Shown here piece by piece: positions 49,851-61,348 of a stretch of 64,000 nt of DNA (its first letter is position 1; each line of letters opens with the position of its first letter). Made by a program: the position numbers and the translations under genes. The notes below the pieces were generated by a model. It was not told the DNA's origin, ran no database searches, and saw only the letters and a list, made by a program, of their open reading frames with translations. Source of the stretch: Catellatospora sp. KI3 (lineage in GTDB: Bacteria > Actinomycetota > Actinomycetes > Mycobacteriales > Micromonosporaceae); NCBI RefSeq assembly GCF_029948125.1, contig NZ_JASAMB010000030.1:1-64000 (forward strand), written 5' to 3'.

Positions 49851-50612
49851 TCAGAGGCCCAGGCGGGCGCGGACGACCAGGTCGTGCAGGGCGTCGGCGG
49901 CGGTCGGCTGGGCGGGCAGCTTCGCGTCGGCCTTGGCCTGGTTCAGCTGCTCGCGCAGCCGGGCCGTGTCGGCCAGGATCCGGTCCGGGCCGGGCAGGCC
50001 CGCGTCCGTGCCGAGCACCCGGTGCTCGCCCTCGCGCTTGGCCGCGATCAGGTCCGGCACGTACGGCAGGTCGCAGTCGCCGTACAGCAGGGTCAGGTCG
50101 GCCTGGACCGTGCCGGTGCGCATCAGGTGCAGGCCGGTGCACAGCACCCGGAGCAGGTACAGCGCGGGCTTGAGCTTGTTCGTCTTGGTGAACAGCAGCT
50201 GCGACGAGGTGGCGAAGCCGAGGTAGTGGTCGGCGTAGCCGGTGGAGACGCAGCCCGGGACCAGCGACAGCAGCTCGGCGTGCGTCTCGGAGGTGTGGAT
50301 CACCAGCGGGGACGTGACCTGCTCCAGCACGTCGCCGCTGCGGCGCAGCAGCAGGCGGCAGCTCTTGGCCAGGTCGTGCGTGACCAGGTCCAGCTCCACC
50401 CCGGCGCGGTCGCCGGTGTGCGACAGCGTCTCCGGGCCGTGGCGCAGGCCGACCAGCTCGCGCGGCGGCAGCAGGTGCGCTCCGCGCAGGTCGACATCGG
50501 AGTCGACCGAGGCGAAGCCGTAGAGGTGGGCGCCGCTGACGGTCGCGAAGACCATCGGGTACGGCTGCTCGGCGACCACGTCGCCGGTCCAGGCGGGCAC
50601 GACCGTGGTCAT
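49851..50612 (-). CDS. RlaP/YcgL-like nucleotidyltransferase, copy 1
   Basis: A 253-residue protein of the DNA polymerase beta superfamily (COG3541). The active-site loop reads VSGAHLYGFASVDSDVDLRG, where the usual GSxxxG is SGAHLYG and the metal Asp pair is DSDVD. The C-terminal half matches the RlaP extension (KLKPALYLLRVLCTGLHLMR). Family members are predicted RNA-repair nucleotidyltransferases. Its ATG overlaps the stop of the beta-propeller lipoprotein gene. Confidence 0.8.
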   Translation of the reverse strand: MTTVVPAWTGDVVAEQPYPMVFATVSGAHLYGFASVDSDVDLRGAHLLPPRELVGLRHGPETLSHTGDRAGVELDLVTHDLAKSCRLLLRRSGDVLEQVTSPLVIHTSETHAELLSLVPGCVSTGYADHYLGFATSSQLLFTKTNKLKPALYLLRVLCTGLHLMRTGTVQADLTLLYGDCDLPYVPDLIAAKREGEHRVLGTDAGLPGPDRILADTARLREQLNQAKADAKLPAQPTAADALHDLVVRARLGL

Positions 50613-52105
50613 CGCAGCGCCAAGGAGTGCAGGTACCCGCCCCGGGTGCCGACGTAGAGCGTCCCGTCCCAGACCGCCGGGGTGGACTCGATGCAGGCGC
50701 CGGGCTTGGTCTGCCACAGCGGCTTCGGCGCGACCGCGGTGTCGGCGACGTCGAAGGCGTGCAGGTAGCCCTGGCTGCAGTCGCCGATGACCAGGACGTC
50801 GTCGACGATCACCGGCGAGCCGTGGCCCATGCCCGCGACGTGGTACCGCCAGCGCACCGCGCCCGTGGCCCGGTCGACGCCGACCAGGTAGCCGGTGTGC
50901 GTGCCCCAGACGACGATGTCCTTGTGCAGCGCGACCGTGCTGTAGACGCCCCCGGGATTCGTGTCGTGATCGTCGATCTTCCACACCACCGGGTCGTCGG
51001 GCTTGCCCGGGTCCAGCTTCATCATCTGGCCCATCTCCTTCGACCTCTTGTTGCCCTTCTCGTACTGCGAACCGACGTACAGCATCCCGTCGCCGTCGGA
51101 GACGATCGACGCGTCGGTGTCGTCGCCGGTCCAGAACCGCAGCGTACGGGTCGGCATCCGGCCCTCCTTCAGCCCGCTGACGTCCCAGCCCTGCACCAGC
51201 CCCGCCGAGTTGGCGAAGTAGATGGCGCTGCCGGTGACGTTGACCGAGTTCTCGATCGACACCGTGTCGTGTCCGGCGTCCTTGAGCAGCTGGGCGTCCC
51301 AGCCCGGCGTGTGCCAGACCAGCTTCGGCGCGACGGTGACCTTCCCGTTCGCGTCATAGCCCCGGTTCAGCTTCACGATGTGGAACTGGCTGTTCTCGCC
51401 GCCCTCGAACAGGTAATCGTCGATGATGATCGGCGAGCTGTCCCAGTCGTTGTTCCACATCACCGGCTTCACGTCGTACGCCGAGAGCTTCCACAGCTCC
51501 ACCGGCTTGCTCCGGTCCATGGCGATGACCCTGAAGTAGTTGTCGCGCGAGCCGGAGTACAGCAGCGGGAAGCCGTCCGGGTCGACCGTCACCGAGCCCT
51601 TGATGATGTCGCCGGTCGGAAAGTCGGGCAGGATCCGCCGCCCGGTCTTCCCGTCGACGAAGTGCAGCTTGCCGTCGTACGCGCCGAACACCACCCAGGT
51701 GCGGCCGTCGCGCTCGAACACGGCCGGCTGGCCGGTCCAGCCCATGCCGCACCACAGCCGCACGCCGTGCTCGTCGCTGGACTCCTTGCACATCGGCTGG
51801 TCCGGGAACTTCCACCGCTGCACCGGCTTGCCGCGCGGCATCGGCCCGGTGCCGTAGAAGGTGCGGGTCGGGTTGCCCCGGAACGTGAGCAGACCCTCGA
51901 CCTTGTCACCCCACGGCTTGCCCGCCAGCGCCGGATCCGACCAGCCGGTGAACGCGGGCGGCGCCGGGGACGGGACCGGCACGGCCGGGCCGCTCGGCGC
52001 GGCCACGAACGCCGGTTCGGGCGGCGCCGTGTCGCACGCGGACACGGCCAATGCCAGCAGGGCTGCGGCGAGCAGGGAGAATCGGCGGCCGACGGGTCGC
52101 ATCAC
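50609..52105 (-). CDS. PQQ-like beta-propeller lipoprotein
   Basis: A 498-residue exported lipoprotein. The signal peptide ends in the lipobox LAVSAC. Repeated beta-propeller blades follow (RTWVVFGAYDGKLHFVDGKT, YLFEGGENSQFHIVKLNRG, IVVWGTHTGYLVGVDRATGA, LVIGDCSQGYLHAFDVAD, LYVGTRGGYLHSLALR). It should be fixed to the outer face of the membrane. Its role is unknown. It lies between two RlaP-like genes on the same strand and overlaps one of them, which is unexpected for a secreted protein. Confidence 0.85.
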   Translation of the reverse strand: MMRPVGRRFSLLAAALLALAVSACDTAPPEPAFVAAPSGPAVPVPSPAPPAFTGWSDPALAGKPWGDKVEGLLTFRGNPTRTFYGTGPMPRGKPVQRWKFPDQPMCKESSDEHGVRLWCGMGWTGQPAVFERDGRTWVVFGAYDGKLHFVDGKTGRRILPDFPTGDIIKGSVTVDPDGFPLLYSGSRDNYFRVIAMDRSKPVELWKLSAYDVKPVMWNNDWDSSPIIIDDYLFEGGENSQFHIVKLNRGYDANGKVTVAPKLVWHTPGWDAQLLKDAGHDTVSIENSVNVTGSAIYFANSAGLVQGWDVSGLKEGRMPTRTLRFWTGDDTDASIVSDGDGMLYVGSQYEKGNKRSKEMGQMMKLDPGKPDDPVVWKIDDHDTNPGGVYSTVALHKDIVVWGTHTGYLVGVDRATGAVRWRYHVAGMGHGSPVIVDDVLVIGDCSQGYLHAFDVADTAVAPKPLWQTKPGACIESTPAVWDGTLYVGTRGGYLHSLALR

Positions 52106-52147
52106 CGCGTAAGTATCGACGACGGCGCGCCGTTGCCGATCATCGAT

Positions 52148-52858
52148 TCAGATCGGCCGAACTGCCGGTTCGGCGGAGTCGAGCCCCTCCTCGCGTACCC
52201 CCGCCAGGAACGCGTCGACCGCGGCCCGGTCCGGCTCGACCGGCAGCACCGGCGCGGCGGCCGCGGCCGCCAGCTGCTCCGTGCGCTCCCGGGCCAGCTC
52301 CCGCACCCGCTCGAACGGCAGCTCGCCGCGCTTGACCGACAGCAGCAGCTCGCGCTCGTCCCGCACCTCCACCAGCACCTGCCCGGTACGCAGCACGTGC
52401 GCGCCCGCCCGCAGCAGCCGCAGCATGTGCATCGCCTGCTTCCACCGCACCTCGCCGGTACGGTCGAAGTGGCCGGTCAGCTTCGCGAACTGGTCGGCGG
52501 CGTAGCGCCCGTACGTGTCGGCGGCCCGCCGCGACAGGAAAGCCTCCCGGACCGCGAGCAGCCGCTGCCCGGCCGGGGTGATCCGCTCGACCAGCGGCGA
52601 CCACAGGCACTCCAGCACGGTCGGGTTCGCGGTCAGCGCCAGCGCGCACAGCCGCTCCACCTCCCACGAGAACTCCTCGTGGCGAGGTCCTTCGACGTGC
52701 GTGGGCGGCTTGTCGAGATGCCAGAACAGCCTGGTCGGCGCCGCGTACACGCCTCGGCGGTCGGTGTCGGAGCCGGGCCCGTCCAGCCCGTACGCCCGCG
52801 ACCCCACGACCACCGACAGGATCGTGTACCGCTCGACCAGCCCATGCCCCGCATCCAT
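52148..52858 (-). CDS. RlaP/YcgL-like nucleotidyltransferase, copy 2
   Basis: A 236-residue paralogue of copy 1 with a more standard active site (SVVVGSRAYGLDGPGSDTDR, then RGVYAAP). The conserved PTVLECLWSP and AMHMLRLLRAGAHVLRTGQV regions match COG3541. The charged C-terminal helix (FERVRELARERTEQLAAA) is typical. It begins the three-gene minus-strand set with the lipoprotein and copy 1. Confidence 0.85.
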   Translation of the reverse strand: MDAGHGLVERYTILSVVVGSRAYGLDGPGSDTDRRGVYAAPTRLFWHLDKPPTHVEGPRHEEFSWEVERLCALALTANPTVLECLWSPLVERITPAGQRLLAVREAFLSRRAADTYGRYAADQFAKLTGHFDRTGEVRWKQAMHMLRLLRAGAHVLRTGQVLVEVRDERELLLSVKRGELPFERVRELARERTEQLAAAAAAPVLPVEPDRAAVDAFLAGVREEGLDSAEPAVRPI

Positions 52859-52921
52859 GCCGCGCAGGCTAGCGCACCACCCGCCCCTTGATCACGCGAG
52901 TTGTCAGGCGCGTTGGTCGTT

Positions 52922-52981
52922 CAAGTTGCCGGGCGATCGGGCGTATACAGCGTGCGATACCCCCGATCGCCCGGCAACTTG
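52922..52981. repeat. 20-bp perfect inverted repeat E
   Basis: CAAGTTGCCGGGCGATCGGG (52922-52941) and its exact reverse complement (52962-52981) surround a 20-base loop. It lies between RlaP copy 2 and the aldo/keto reductase gene end, about 35 bases past the latter's stop. Like repeat D it has near-perfect arms and a 20-base loop. Confidence 0.87.
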
Positions 52982-53017
52982 GATGACCTTGGCCGCGATG
53001 GCGGCCGGGCGGGACGG

Positions 53018-54022
53018 TCAGGCGATCTCGGCCTCGGTGGCGAAGCGGTCGATCTCGGCGAGTTCGGCGTCGGTGAACGACAGGTCGTCCAGGGCGGCGA
53101 CGTTGTCCTCCAGCTGCTTGACGCTGGAGGCGCCGATGACCAGCGAGGTCATCCGCTCGTCGCGCAGCGCCCAGGCCAGCGCGAGCTGCGCCAGCGACTG
53201 CCCGCGCCGGGACGCGACCGCGTTCAGGCCCTCGACCTTGGCGCGGTTGCTCGGCGTCAGCGCGTCCTCGTTGAGGAACCGGCTGGTGCGGATGCGCGAG
53301 TCGTCCGGCACCCCGTGCAGGTATCGGTCGGTGAGCAGGCCCTGGGCCAGCGGCGAGAACGCGATGCAGCCCGCGCCGACCTCCTCAAGCGTGTCCAGCA
53401 GGCTGTCCCGCTCGGTCCACCGGTTGATCATCGAGTACGAGGGCTGGTGGATCAGCAGAGGAGTGCCCAGGTCCTTGAGGATCGCCGCCGCGCGTCGAGT
53501 CTGCTCGGAGGTGTAGGACGAGATGCCCACGTAGAGGGCCTTGCCCGCGCGGACCGCCGCGTCCAGCGCGCCCATCGTCTCCTCGAGCGGGGTCTCCGGG
53601 TCGAAGCGGTGCGAGTAGAAGACGTCGACGTAGTCCAGGCCCATGCGCTTGAGCGACTGGTCCAGCGAGGCGGTCAGGTACTTGCGCGAACCCCACTCGC
53701 CGTACGGGCCGGGCCACATGTCGTACCCGGCCTTGGTCGCGATGACCAGCTCGTCGCGGTACGGCTTCAGGTCGGTGGCCAGCATCCGGCCGAAGTTCTC
53801 CTCGGCCGCGCCCGGGGGCGGGCCGTAGTTGTTCGCCAGGTCGAAGTGGGTGATGCCGAGGTCGAAGGCGCGCCGGACGATCTCGGTCTGCCGCTGCCAG
53901 GGGCGCTCGTGCCCGAAGTTGTGCCACAGGCCGAGGGAGATCGCCGGCAGCTTCAGGCCGCTGCGCCCGGAACGGCGGTAGATCATCCGGTCGTACCGCT
54001 TCGCTTCTGCCACGTACGTCAT
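53018..54022 (-). CDS. Aldo/keto reductase, YghZ-like
   Basis: A 334-residue NADPH-dependent reductase. The catalytic tetrad is visible: Asp in THFDLANNYGPP, Tyr in NNYG, Lys in IATKAGYDMWPG and His in FYSHRFDPETPLEETM. The cofactor tail is LVIGASSVKQLEDNVAAL. It most resembles L-glyceraldehyde-3-phosphate reductase YghZ. The start at 54022 gives the usual N-terminus (MTYVAEAKRYDRMIYRRSG); an earlier in-frame ATG adds a poor extension. Confidence 0.92.
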   Translation of the reverse strand: MTYVAEAKRYDRMIYRRSGRSGLKLPAISLGLWHNFGHERPWQRQTEIVRRAFDLGITHFDLANNYGPPPGAAEENFGRMLATDLKPYRDELVIATKAGYDMWPGPYGEWGSRKYLTASLDQSLKRMGLDYVDVFYSHRFDPETPLEETMGALDAAVRAGKALYVGISSYTSEQTRRAAAILKDLGTPLLIHQPSYSMINRWTERDSLLDTLEEVGAGCIAFSPLAQGLLTDRYLHGVPDDSRIRTSRFLNEDALTPSNRAKVEGLNAVASRRGQSLAQLALAWALRDERMTSLVIGASSVKQLEDNVAALDDLSFTDAELAEIDRFATEAEIA

Positions 54023-54116
54023 GGAGATCACCCTACTGGCGGCGAATGCCGACGGGATCATGCCCGTCCCGCTGCCATTTCAGCCGTGGAGGCGGAGTCG
54101 GGGCGGCGGCCGCCGG

Positions 54117-54386
54117 TCAGGCCTCCGGCGGGAGGTCGACGCACTTCTCGCTGATGTAGACCGAGTAGCCGGCCTTGATGCCCCAGTCCAGGATGGTGCC
54201 CTCGCAGTTGGTGGTGTGGCCGCCCTGCAGCCGGGTGTGCGCGGCATCGGCGTAGTAGAGCCAGCCGCACTTGTAGTTGGCGGGGCAGCTGGGGTAGGTG
54301 CTGACCGTGCCGGACCCGCCGACGGGGGCGAGGACGGACGCGACGCCTGCGGCGGCGAAGGCGAGCACGGCGATACGACGTTTCAT
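54117..54386 (-). CDS. Small secreted Cys-rich protein, DUF6289-like
   Basis: An 89-residue precursor. The signal peptide runs to about residue 25. The mature part has four Cys (CPANYKCGWLYY, TNCEGTILDWG, EKCVDLPPEA), likely two disulfides. The pattern resembles DUF6289 proteins of actinobacteria (recalled, not searched). GAGGAG precedes the ATG, and TATCG-AAT-CGATA at 54407-54419 is an operator-like palindrome 21 bases further upstream. Confidence 0.78.
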   Translation of the reverse strand: MKRRIAVLAFAAAGVASVLAPVGGSGTVSTYPSCPANYKCGWLYYADAAHTRLQGGHTTNCEGTILDWGIKAGYSVYISEKCVDLPPEA

Positions 54387-54697
54387 CGGGTCTCCTCAGT
54401 GATGAGTATCGAATCGATAATCGTCGCAGTCGTGCCGCGCGCGCAAGGCCGCGCGTCCCCTGCCTGCGGATAGGCCGCGCCGTGCCTGGGCTGGACCGCT
54501 GCAGTTTCGGGGAGACTGCGGGAATCACCGCCGGCTTTCGTGCAGTTTCGAAGAAACTGCACGAACGGGTCGCCCGGCGCCCGGGGGCGAGCGCACGTGG
54601 AGTGACGGGCAGTTGACATCAGGTATCAGGCGCCGCGCGCCGGGTCTCTTGTCTTCGTCGGAAACACGCGGGAACCGCCAAGCCGAAGGAGGCAGCC
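54387..54697. other. Intergenic region with repeat C and divergent starts
   Basis: No gene is supported. It contains the TATCGAATCGATA palindrome (54407-54419), the repeat C pair (54501-54560) and TTGACA at 54613. It serves as the divergent control region of the DUF6289-like and zinc-ribbon genes. Confidence 0.55.
54501..54560. repeat. Palindromic repeat C, copy 2
   Basis: Two palindromic units: GCAGTTTCGGGGAGACTGC (54501-54519) and GCAGTTTCGAAGAAACTGC (54542-54560), 22 bases apart. Spacing and unit sequence match the pairs at 34832-34892 and 63173-63232. Confidence 0.85.
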
Positions 54698-55348
54698 ATG
54701 ATGACGTACGGCTCGGACGACGAGTTCGAAGAGCCCGAGTACCCCAACAAGGTGTTCAAGTGCACCACGTGCGGGAAGTTCAAGATCCTCACACTGACCG
54801 AGGAGGAGATGCGCCGCGCCCAGGCCTGCCCCAAGTGCGACACGAAGCTGGTGTGGGCCAAGGACGACGACGCCCTGAGCGGCTTCCCCACCTGCGCCAT
54901 CGTCACCTGCTCCCAGTACCTGAGCACCGCGGCGACCGGTGACACGATCGACCGCTGCGAGGGCAAGCGCACCGACAAGAAGGGGGACTGCAAGAAGCCC
55001 CTCGAGGTGCTCACCATGGAGGCCGTCCAGGCCCTGCCGGACTCCTCGGTCGAGGAGGTCGACGACTCCGACGCCAAGCCGGTGCGGCAGCTCAAGGCCC
55101 TGACCAAGCAGTCGCTGGCCTGGGTGAAGGGCTCGGGCAGCCACCACCGCTCGACCGGTGGCTCGCACACCAGCGCCGCGCGCGAGAAGCACTCGGCGGC
55201 CTCCGGCTCCAAGGACAAGGTGCGCGACCGCTTCATCGAGAACCTGAAGGAGCTGATCGCCCAGGTCGGCGACCTCACCGAGACGGAGTCCTCGAAGAAG
55301 GCCGTCAAGGACGGCAAGGACGCGATGTCCAAGCTCGGCGGCAAGTAG
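54698..55348 (+). CDS. Zinc-ribbon protein of unknown function
   Basis: A 216-residue acidic and Lys-rich protein. The N-terminal 90 residues hold a Cys pattern CTTCGK, CPKCD, then C in PTCAIVTCSQYL and further C in DRCEGKRTDKKGDCKKP, likely binding one or two zinc ions. A His/Ser-rich linker and a C-terminal Lys-rich helix follow (KDKVRDRFIENLKELIAQV). The ATG at 54698 is preceded by GGAGGCAGCC. I do not recognise the family; an RNA- or DNA-binding role is a guess. Confidence 0.75.
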   Translation: MMTYGSDDEFEEPEYPNKVFKCTTCGKFKILTLTEEEMRRAQACPKCDTKLVWAKDDDALSGFPTCAIVTCSQYLSTAATGDTIDRCEGKRTDKKGDCKKPLEVLTMEAVQALPDSSVEEVDDSDAKPVRQLKALTKQSLAWVKGSGSHHRSTGGSHTSAAREKHSAASGSKDKVRDRFIENLKELIAQVGDLTETESSKKAVKDGKDAMSKLGGK

Positions 55349-55463
55349 GCCGGGCTCCTGCGGGCGGCCGCCGACCGTCGGCCGCCCGTGCCCGGTGCGG
55401 CGGCGCGACCCCGACGCGCCGCTCCTGCCGTACTCCCGGCCGTCGCGGCAGTACGCTGGCGCG

Positions 55464-55931
55464 GTGACCTGGATCGATCCAGCGCTGTGGTACCAGAGCC
55501 TGCCGACCTTCCACGTGTCGGCCAGTGCCCTGGTCACCGACGCCGAAGGCCGCGTCCTGCTGGTGAAGGCGACCTACCGCGACCACTGGTCGTTCCCCGG
55601 CGGGATCGTCGAGGCGGGCGAGCAGCCGCACGTCGCCGCCGCGCGCGAGCTGGCCGAGGAGGCCGGGCTGGCCGCCGAGGTCGGGTCGCTGCTGCTGGTC
55701 GACTGGGCGGCGCCGCAGGGACACCGCTCCCGCGCCATGGTCCACTTCCTGTTCGACGGCGGCACGGTCGCCGCGGCCGGTGCCGCCGCGGACTCGACCG
55801 AGATAGCCCAGCTGGGCTTCTACGCACCGGATGCGGCCGCCGGCATGCTCGCCGAGAACTCGTCGCGCCGGCTGCCGGCCGCGCTCGCCGCCCGCCGCGA
55901 CGGCCGCCCCGTCTACCTGCCATACCACTGA
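55464..55931 (+). CDS. Nudix hydrolase
   Basis: A 155-residue Nudix protein. The Nudix box is complete: GGIVEAGEQPHVAAARELAE followed by EAG. TACGCT lies 6 bases upstream of the GTG at 55464, so the message is probably leaderless; longer in-frame starts would place that -10 inside the gene. It should hydrolyse a nucleoside diphosphate linked to another group, with Mg2+. The substrate is unknown. Confidence 0.9.
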   Translation: MTWIDPALWYQSLPTFHVSASALVTDAEGRVLLVKATYRDHWSFPGGIVEAGEQPHVAAARELAEEAGLAAEVGSLLLVDWAAPQGHRSRAMVHFLFDGGTVAAAGAAADSTEIAQLGFYAPDAAAGMLAENSSRRLPAALAARRDGRPVYLPYH

Positions 55932-56196
55932 GGCGACCGCACGCCGCGATCGTCCAGCTGCCTGCTGTGGTGATCGGCGGCTGAGGTCGATTCATGGGCT
56001 TACAGGTGCGGAACTGGCCTGAGCCGCCGATCTTGCGCAGAGATCGCTGCCGCGGGCCGGAACCGGCGTGTGCGCGGTGCGCCGGAGGTCCCCGGGGCGG
56101 TGCTTGACCTGAAGCGCGGTTGAGGTTTTAGCGTCGTCGGCGGGCACCCGGCGCCATCGCGCCGGGTGGCACGGCTTGCGAGACCCGAGGAGCACC

Positions 56197-57165
56197 ATGC
56201 GCGCCATCCGCCAGTACGAGTTCGGCCCGGCCGAGAACCTGCGGTTCGAGCAGGTGCCCGACCCGACGCCAGGGCAGGGCCAGGTGGTGGTCCAGGTGGA
56301 GGCGGCCGGGGTGCACCTCATCGATACGACGGTCAGGCGCGGCGGCGCCACGCCGTTTCCGCTGCCCGCGCTGCCGATGACCCCGGGCCGTGAGGTGGCG
56401 GGCCGGGTGGTCGCGACCGGCCCGGGCGCGGACCCGGGCTGGCTGGGCCGCCGCGTGGTCGTACACCTCGGCCTGACCAGCGGCGGGTACGCCGAGCGCG
56501 CCGTCGCCGCCGCCGCGTCCCTGCACCCGATCCCCGACCACCTGTCCGCCCGGACGGCGGTCGCGATGATCGGCACCGGCCGCACCGCCGTCAGCGTGCT
56601 CGACCGCGCCGCCCCCACCAGCGCGGACACCGTCCTGGTCACCGCCGCCGCGGGCGGCCTGGGCACCCTGTTCGTGCAGGCGGCCCAGCGGGCGGGCGCC
56701 CACGTCGTCGGCGTCGCGGGCGGCCCGGCCAAGGTCGACCAGGTGCTGCGCAACGGCGCCGACACGGCGCTCGACTACACCGACCCGGGCTGGCCGGAGA
56801 AGGTACGCGCGGAGCTGGGGGAGCGGCGGGTGACGCTGGTCATCGACGGGGTGGGCGGCCAGGCCGGCCGGGCGGCACTCGAGCTGCTGGCGCCGGGCGG
56901 GCGCTTCGTGATCTGCGGCTGGTCCGCGGGCGCCGCCACCGAGATCACCACGGCTGACCTGTACACCCGGGGCATCACCGCGAGTTCGGCCCTCGGCCCG
57001 GGAATGGTCCGCCCGCTGCGCGACCTGGAGGAGCAGGCGCTGCGCGAGGCGGCCGAGGGGTGGCTCACCCCCGCGGTGACCGGGTTCCCGCTGGCCGAGG
57101 CGGCGGCCGCACACCGCGCGCTGGAGAGTCGCGCCACGGTCGGCAAGGTCGTCCTGCTGCCGTGA
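56197..57165 (+). CDS. Quinone oxidoreductase-like MDR protein
   Basis: A 322-residue NADPH:quinone reductase / zinc-independent MDR enzyme. The GroES-like part is MRAIRQYEFGPAENLRFEQV to TPGREVAGRVVATG. The Rossmann loop is VLVTAAAGGLGTLFVQAAQR, followed by GAHVVGVAGGPAK and VTLVIDGVGG. The structural zinc cysteines are absent, as in QOR enzymes. GAGGAGCACC precedes the ATG. It acts alone; the substrate is unknown. Confidence 0.9.
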   Translation: MRAIRQYEFGPAENLRFEQVPDPTPGQGQVVVQVEAAGVHLIDTTVRRGGATPFPLPALPMTPGREVAGRVVATGPGADPGWLGRRVVVHLGLTSGGYAERAVAAAASLHPIPDHLSARTAVAMIGTGRTAVSVLDRAAPTSADTVLVTAAAGGLGTLFVQAAQRAGAHVVGVAGGPAKVDQVLRNGADTALDYTDPGWPEKVRAELGERRVTLVIDGVGGQAGRAALELLAPGGRFVICGWSAGAATEITTADLYTRGITASSALGPGMVRPLRDLEEQALREAAEGWLTPAVTGFPLAEAAAAHRALESRATVGKVVLLP

Positions 57166-57186
57166 CGCGGCGTGGCGCGACGGCGG

Positions 57187-58053
57187 TCACGGAGTCGGTT
57201 CCAGGTCGGGGAAGCCGTCGCCGAGCGGGTCGTCCTCGTCGAGCATCCTCGCCCTGTCGTCGTCGCGGATGATCACGGCGCATCCGGCGACCAGCAGCAC
57301 GTAGCGGACCGGCTTGTGGATCTCGCCGTTGGCGGTGCGCACCACGGTGTCGAACCGCTCGCCGAACGGGCACTGCAGCTGGTCCTCGGCGAGCTGCCGC
57401 ATGGGTACCAGTACGGCGACGGCGCGCACCAGCTGTTCGTCGTCCGTGGTCGCGAAGGTCTGCCGCGTGCCGCCGAGCCAGAACTCGAAGGCCTGCTCGT
57501 ACTCGATGAGGATGCGCCGGCCGGGCTGCAGGATCAGCGGTAGCGGCTGACTGCGCTTGAATCGGGCGTCGGCGCGCTCCTGGTCGTCCTTGATCTCGTT
57601 GACGGTGATCCAGTCGCCCCGGTCGGCGTACACGGTCACGGCGTTGGCCCGGTCCACCCGGCGTAGTTCCGCGCCGGAGACCTGGGGGAATACCGTCTCG
57701 ACATCGTTGACGACGATCGGTGTGGCGCTGGTGTTCGCGATCGACAGCATCGAACTCCAGCCGATCCGGGTGGCGTCCGTGCCGCCCGACGCCGGGTCCC
57801 GCAGCGACATGCTCTTCTGGAAAGGCCACTCCTGCGCCAGCAGCAGCGCCTTTCGTTCGAGGTCCAGCGCGGTGGCCGAGGCGGGCGGCGGCGGATCGTC
57901 TGCGAGCAGACCGAACATGTCGTTGGCGAATCCGACGACCAGCGCTATGGCGCTGAAGGTGGTCACCGCGATCCGCACCAGTGGCGCCTTGGACATCCGC
58001 TTGAGCCGCCGCGGCAGTGTCGAGGGGCCTGCTGCCGGTTCGGGAGTGTTCAT
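57187..58053 (-). CDS. Membrane protein of unknown function
   Basis: A 288-residue protein with one N-terminal transmembrane helix (VRIAVTTFSAIALVVGFAND) after a basic cytoplasmic segment. The rest is extracytoplasmic and beta-rich (SMLSIANTSATPIVVNDVET, LILQPGRRILIEYEQAFEFW). A second hydrophobic stretch near residue 255 (VRYVLLVAGCAVII) could be another helix or a core strand. The family is not recognised. It is divergent from the gcvP leader. Confidence 0.72.
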   Translation of the reverse strand: MNTPEPAAGPSTLPRRLKRMSKAPLVRIAVTTFSAIALVVGFANDMFGLLADDPPPPASATALDLERKALLLAQEWPFQKSMSLRDPASGGTDATRIGWSSMLSIANTSATPIVVNDVETVFPQVSGAELRRVDRANAVTVYADRGDWITVNEIKDDQERADARFKRSQPLPLILQPGRRILIEYEQAFEFWLGGTRQTFATTDDEQLVRAVAVLVPMRQLAEDQLQCPFGERFDTVVRTANGEIHKPVRYVLLVAGCAVIIRDDDRARMLDEDDPLGDGFPDLEPTP

Positions 58054-58229
58054 CGACCAGCATCGTACGCCGCGGTGGCTACCCGTCGTGACGAACGCGT
58101 TGCTGGAAGCTTCCCACAGTGGTCCGTCGTTCGGGTGGGGCTGGTGGGACCTTCGGGGCTGGCGAGCCGGTCCGACAGTGGCCCAGGTTACGGTGCTGCC
58201 CCCAGGGTGCTGGTAGCGTGATCGTTGCC

Positions 58230-58337
58230 GGCACACCCGTGTGGGAGAGTCCGCGCGCGAGCGCGGCGCCGAAGGGGCAATTCCTCCCCGGAACCTCTCA
58301 GGCACCCGAACCGTACGGGCATGGCGACTCTGGAACT
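58230..58337 (+). ncRNA. Glycine riboswitch (single gcvT-type aptamer)
   Basis: Conserved aptamer blocks occur in order: GGGAGAGTCC (58243), GGCGCCGAAGGGGCAA (58265), CCTCTCAGGCACCCG (58304) and GGCGACTCTGGA (58323). A second aptamer was not found. It lies about 85 bases before gcvP and should switch the gene on when glycine is abundant. Confidence 0.92.
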
Positions 58338-58352
58338 CAGGCGCGACCGCCG

Positions 58353-58376
58353 AGGCGAGGCTTGCGAGCCTCGCCT
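58353..58376 (+). promoter_or_regulatory. Hairpin in the riboswitch expression platform
   Basis: AGGCGAGGCT (58353-58362) and AGCCTCGCCT (58367-58376) form a perfect 10-bp stem with a 4-base loop, placed between the glycine aptamer and gcvP. It has no U-tract. It probably belongs to the switching platform, perhaps acting on translation, since GGAG at 58411 is the ribosome site. Confidence 0.6.
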
Positions 58377-58420
58377 GTGACAGAGGGGGAGGGCTTAGGT
58401 CCTCGACCCCGGAGTCTCAT

Positions 58421-61225
<2,805 letters not shown>

Positions 61226-61348
61226 TCCGGCGGGCGGCGGACGGTTCCCCCGCGTCGCGCCGGCCTGGGCCCTGCCTCGGGCCGGCCGGCGTGGCGGGGA
61301 CGGCGGCAGCTCTGCCGCCTGGGTGAGGGCCTTAAGGTGGTGGGACCG

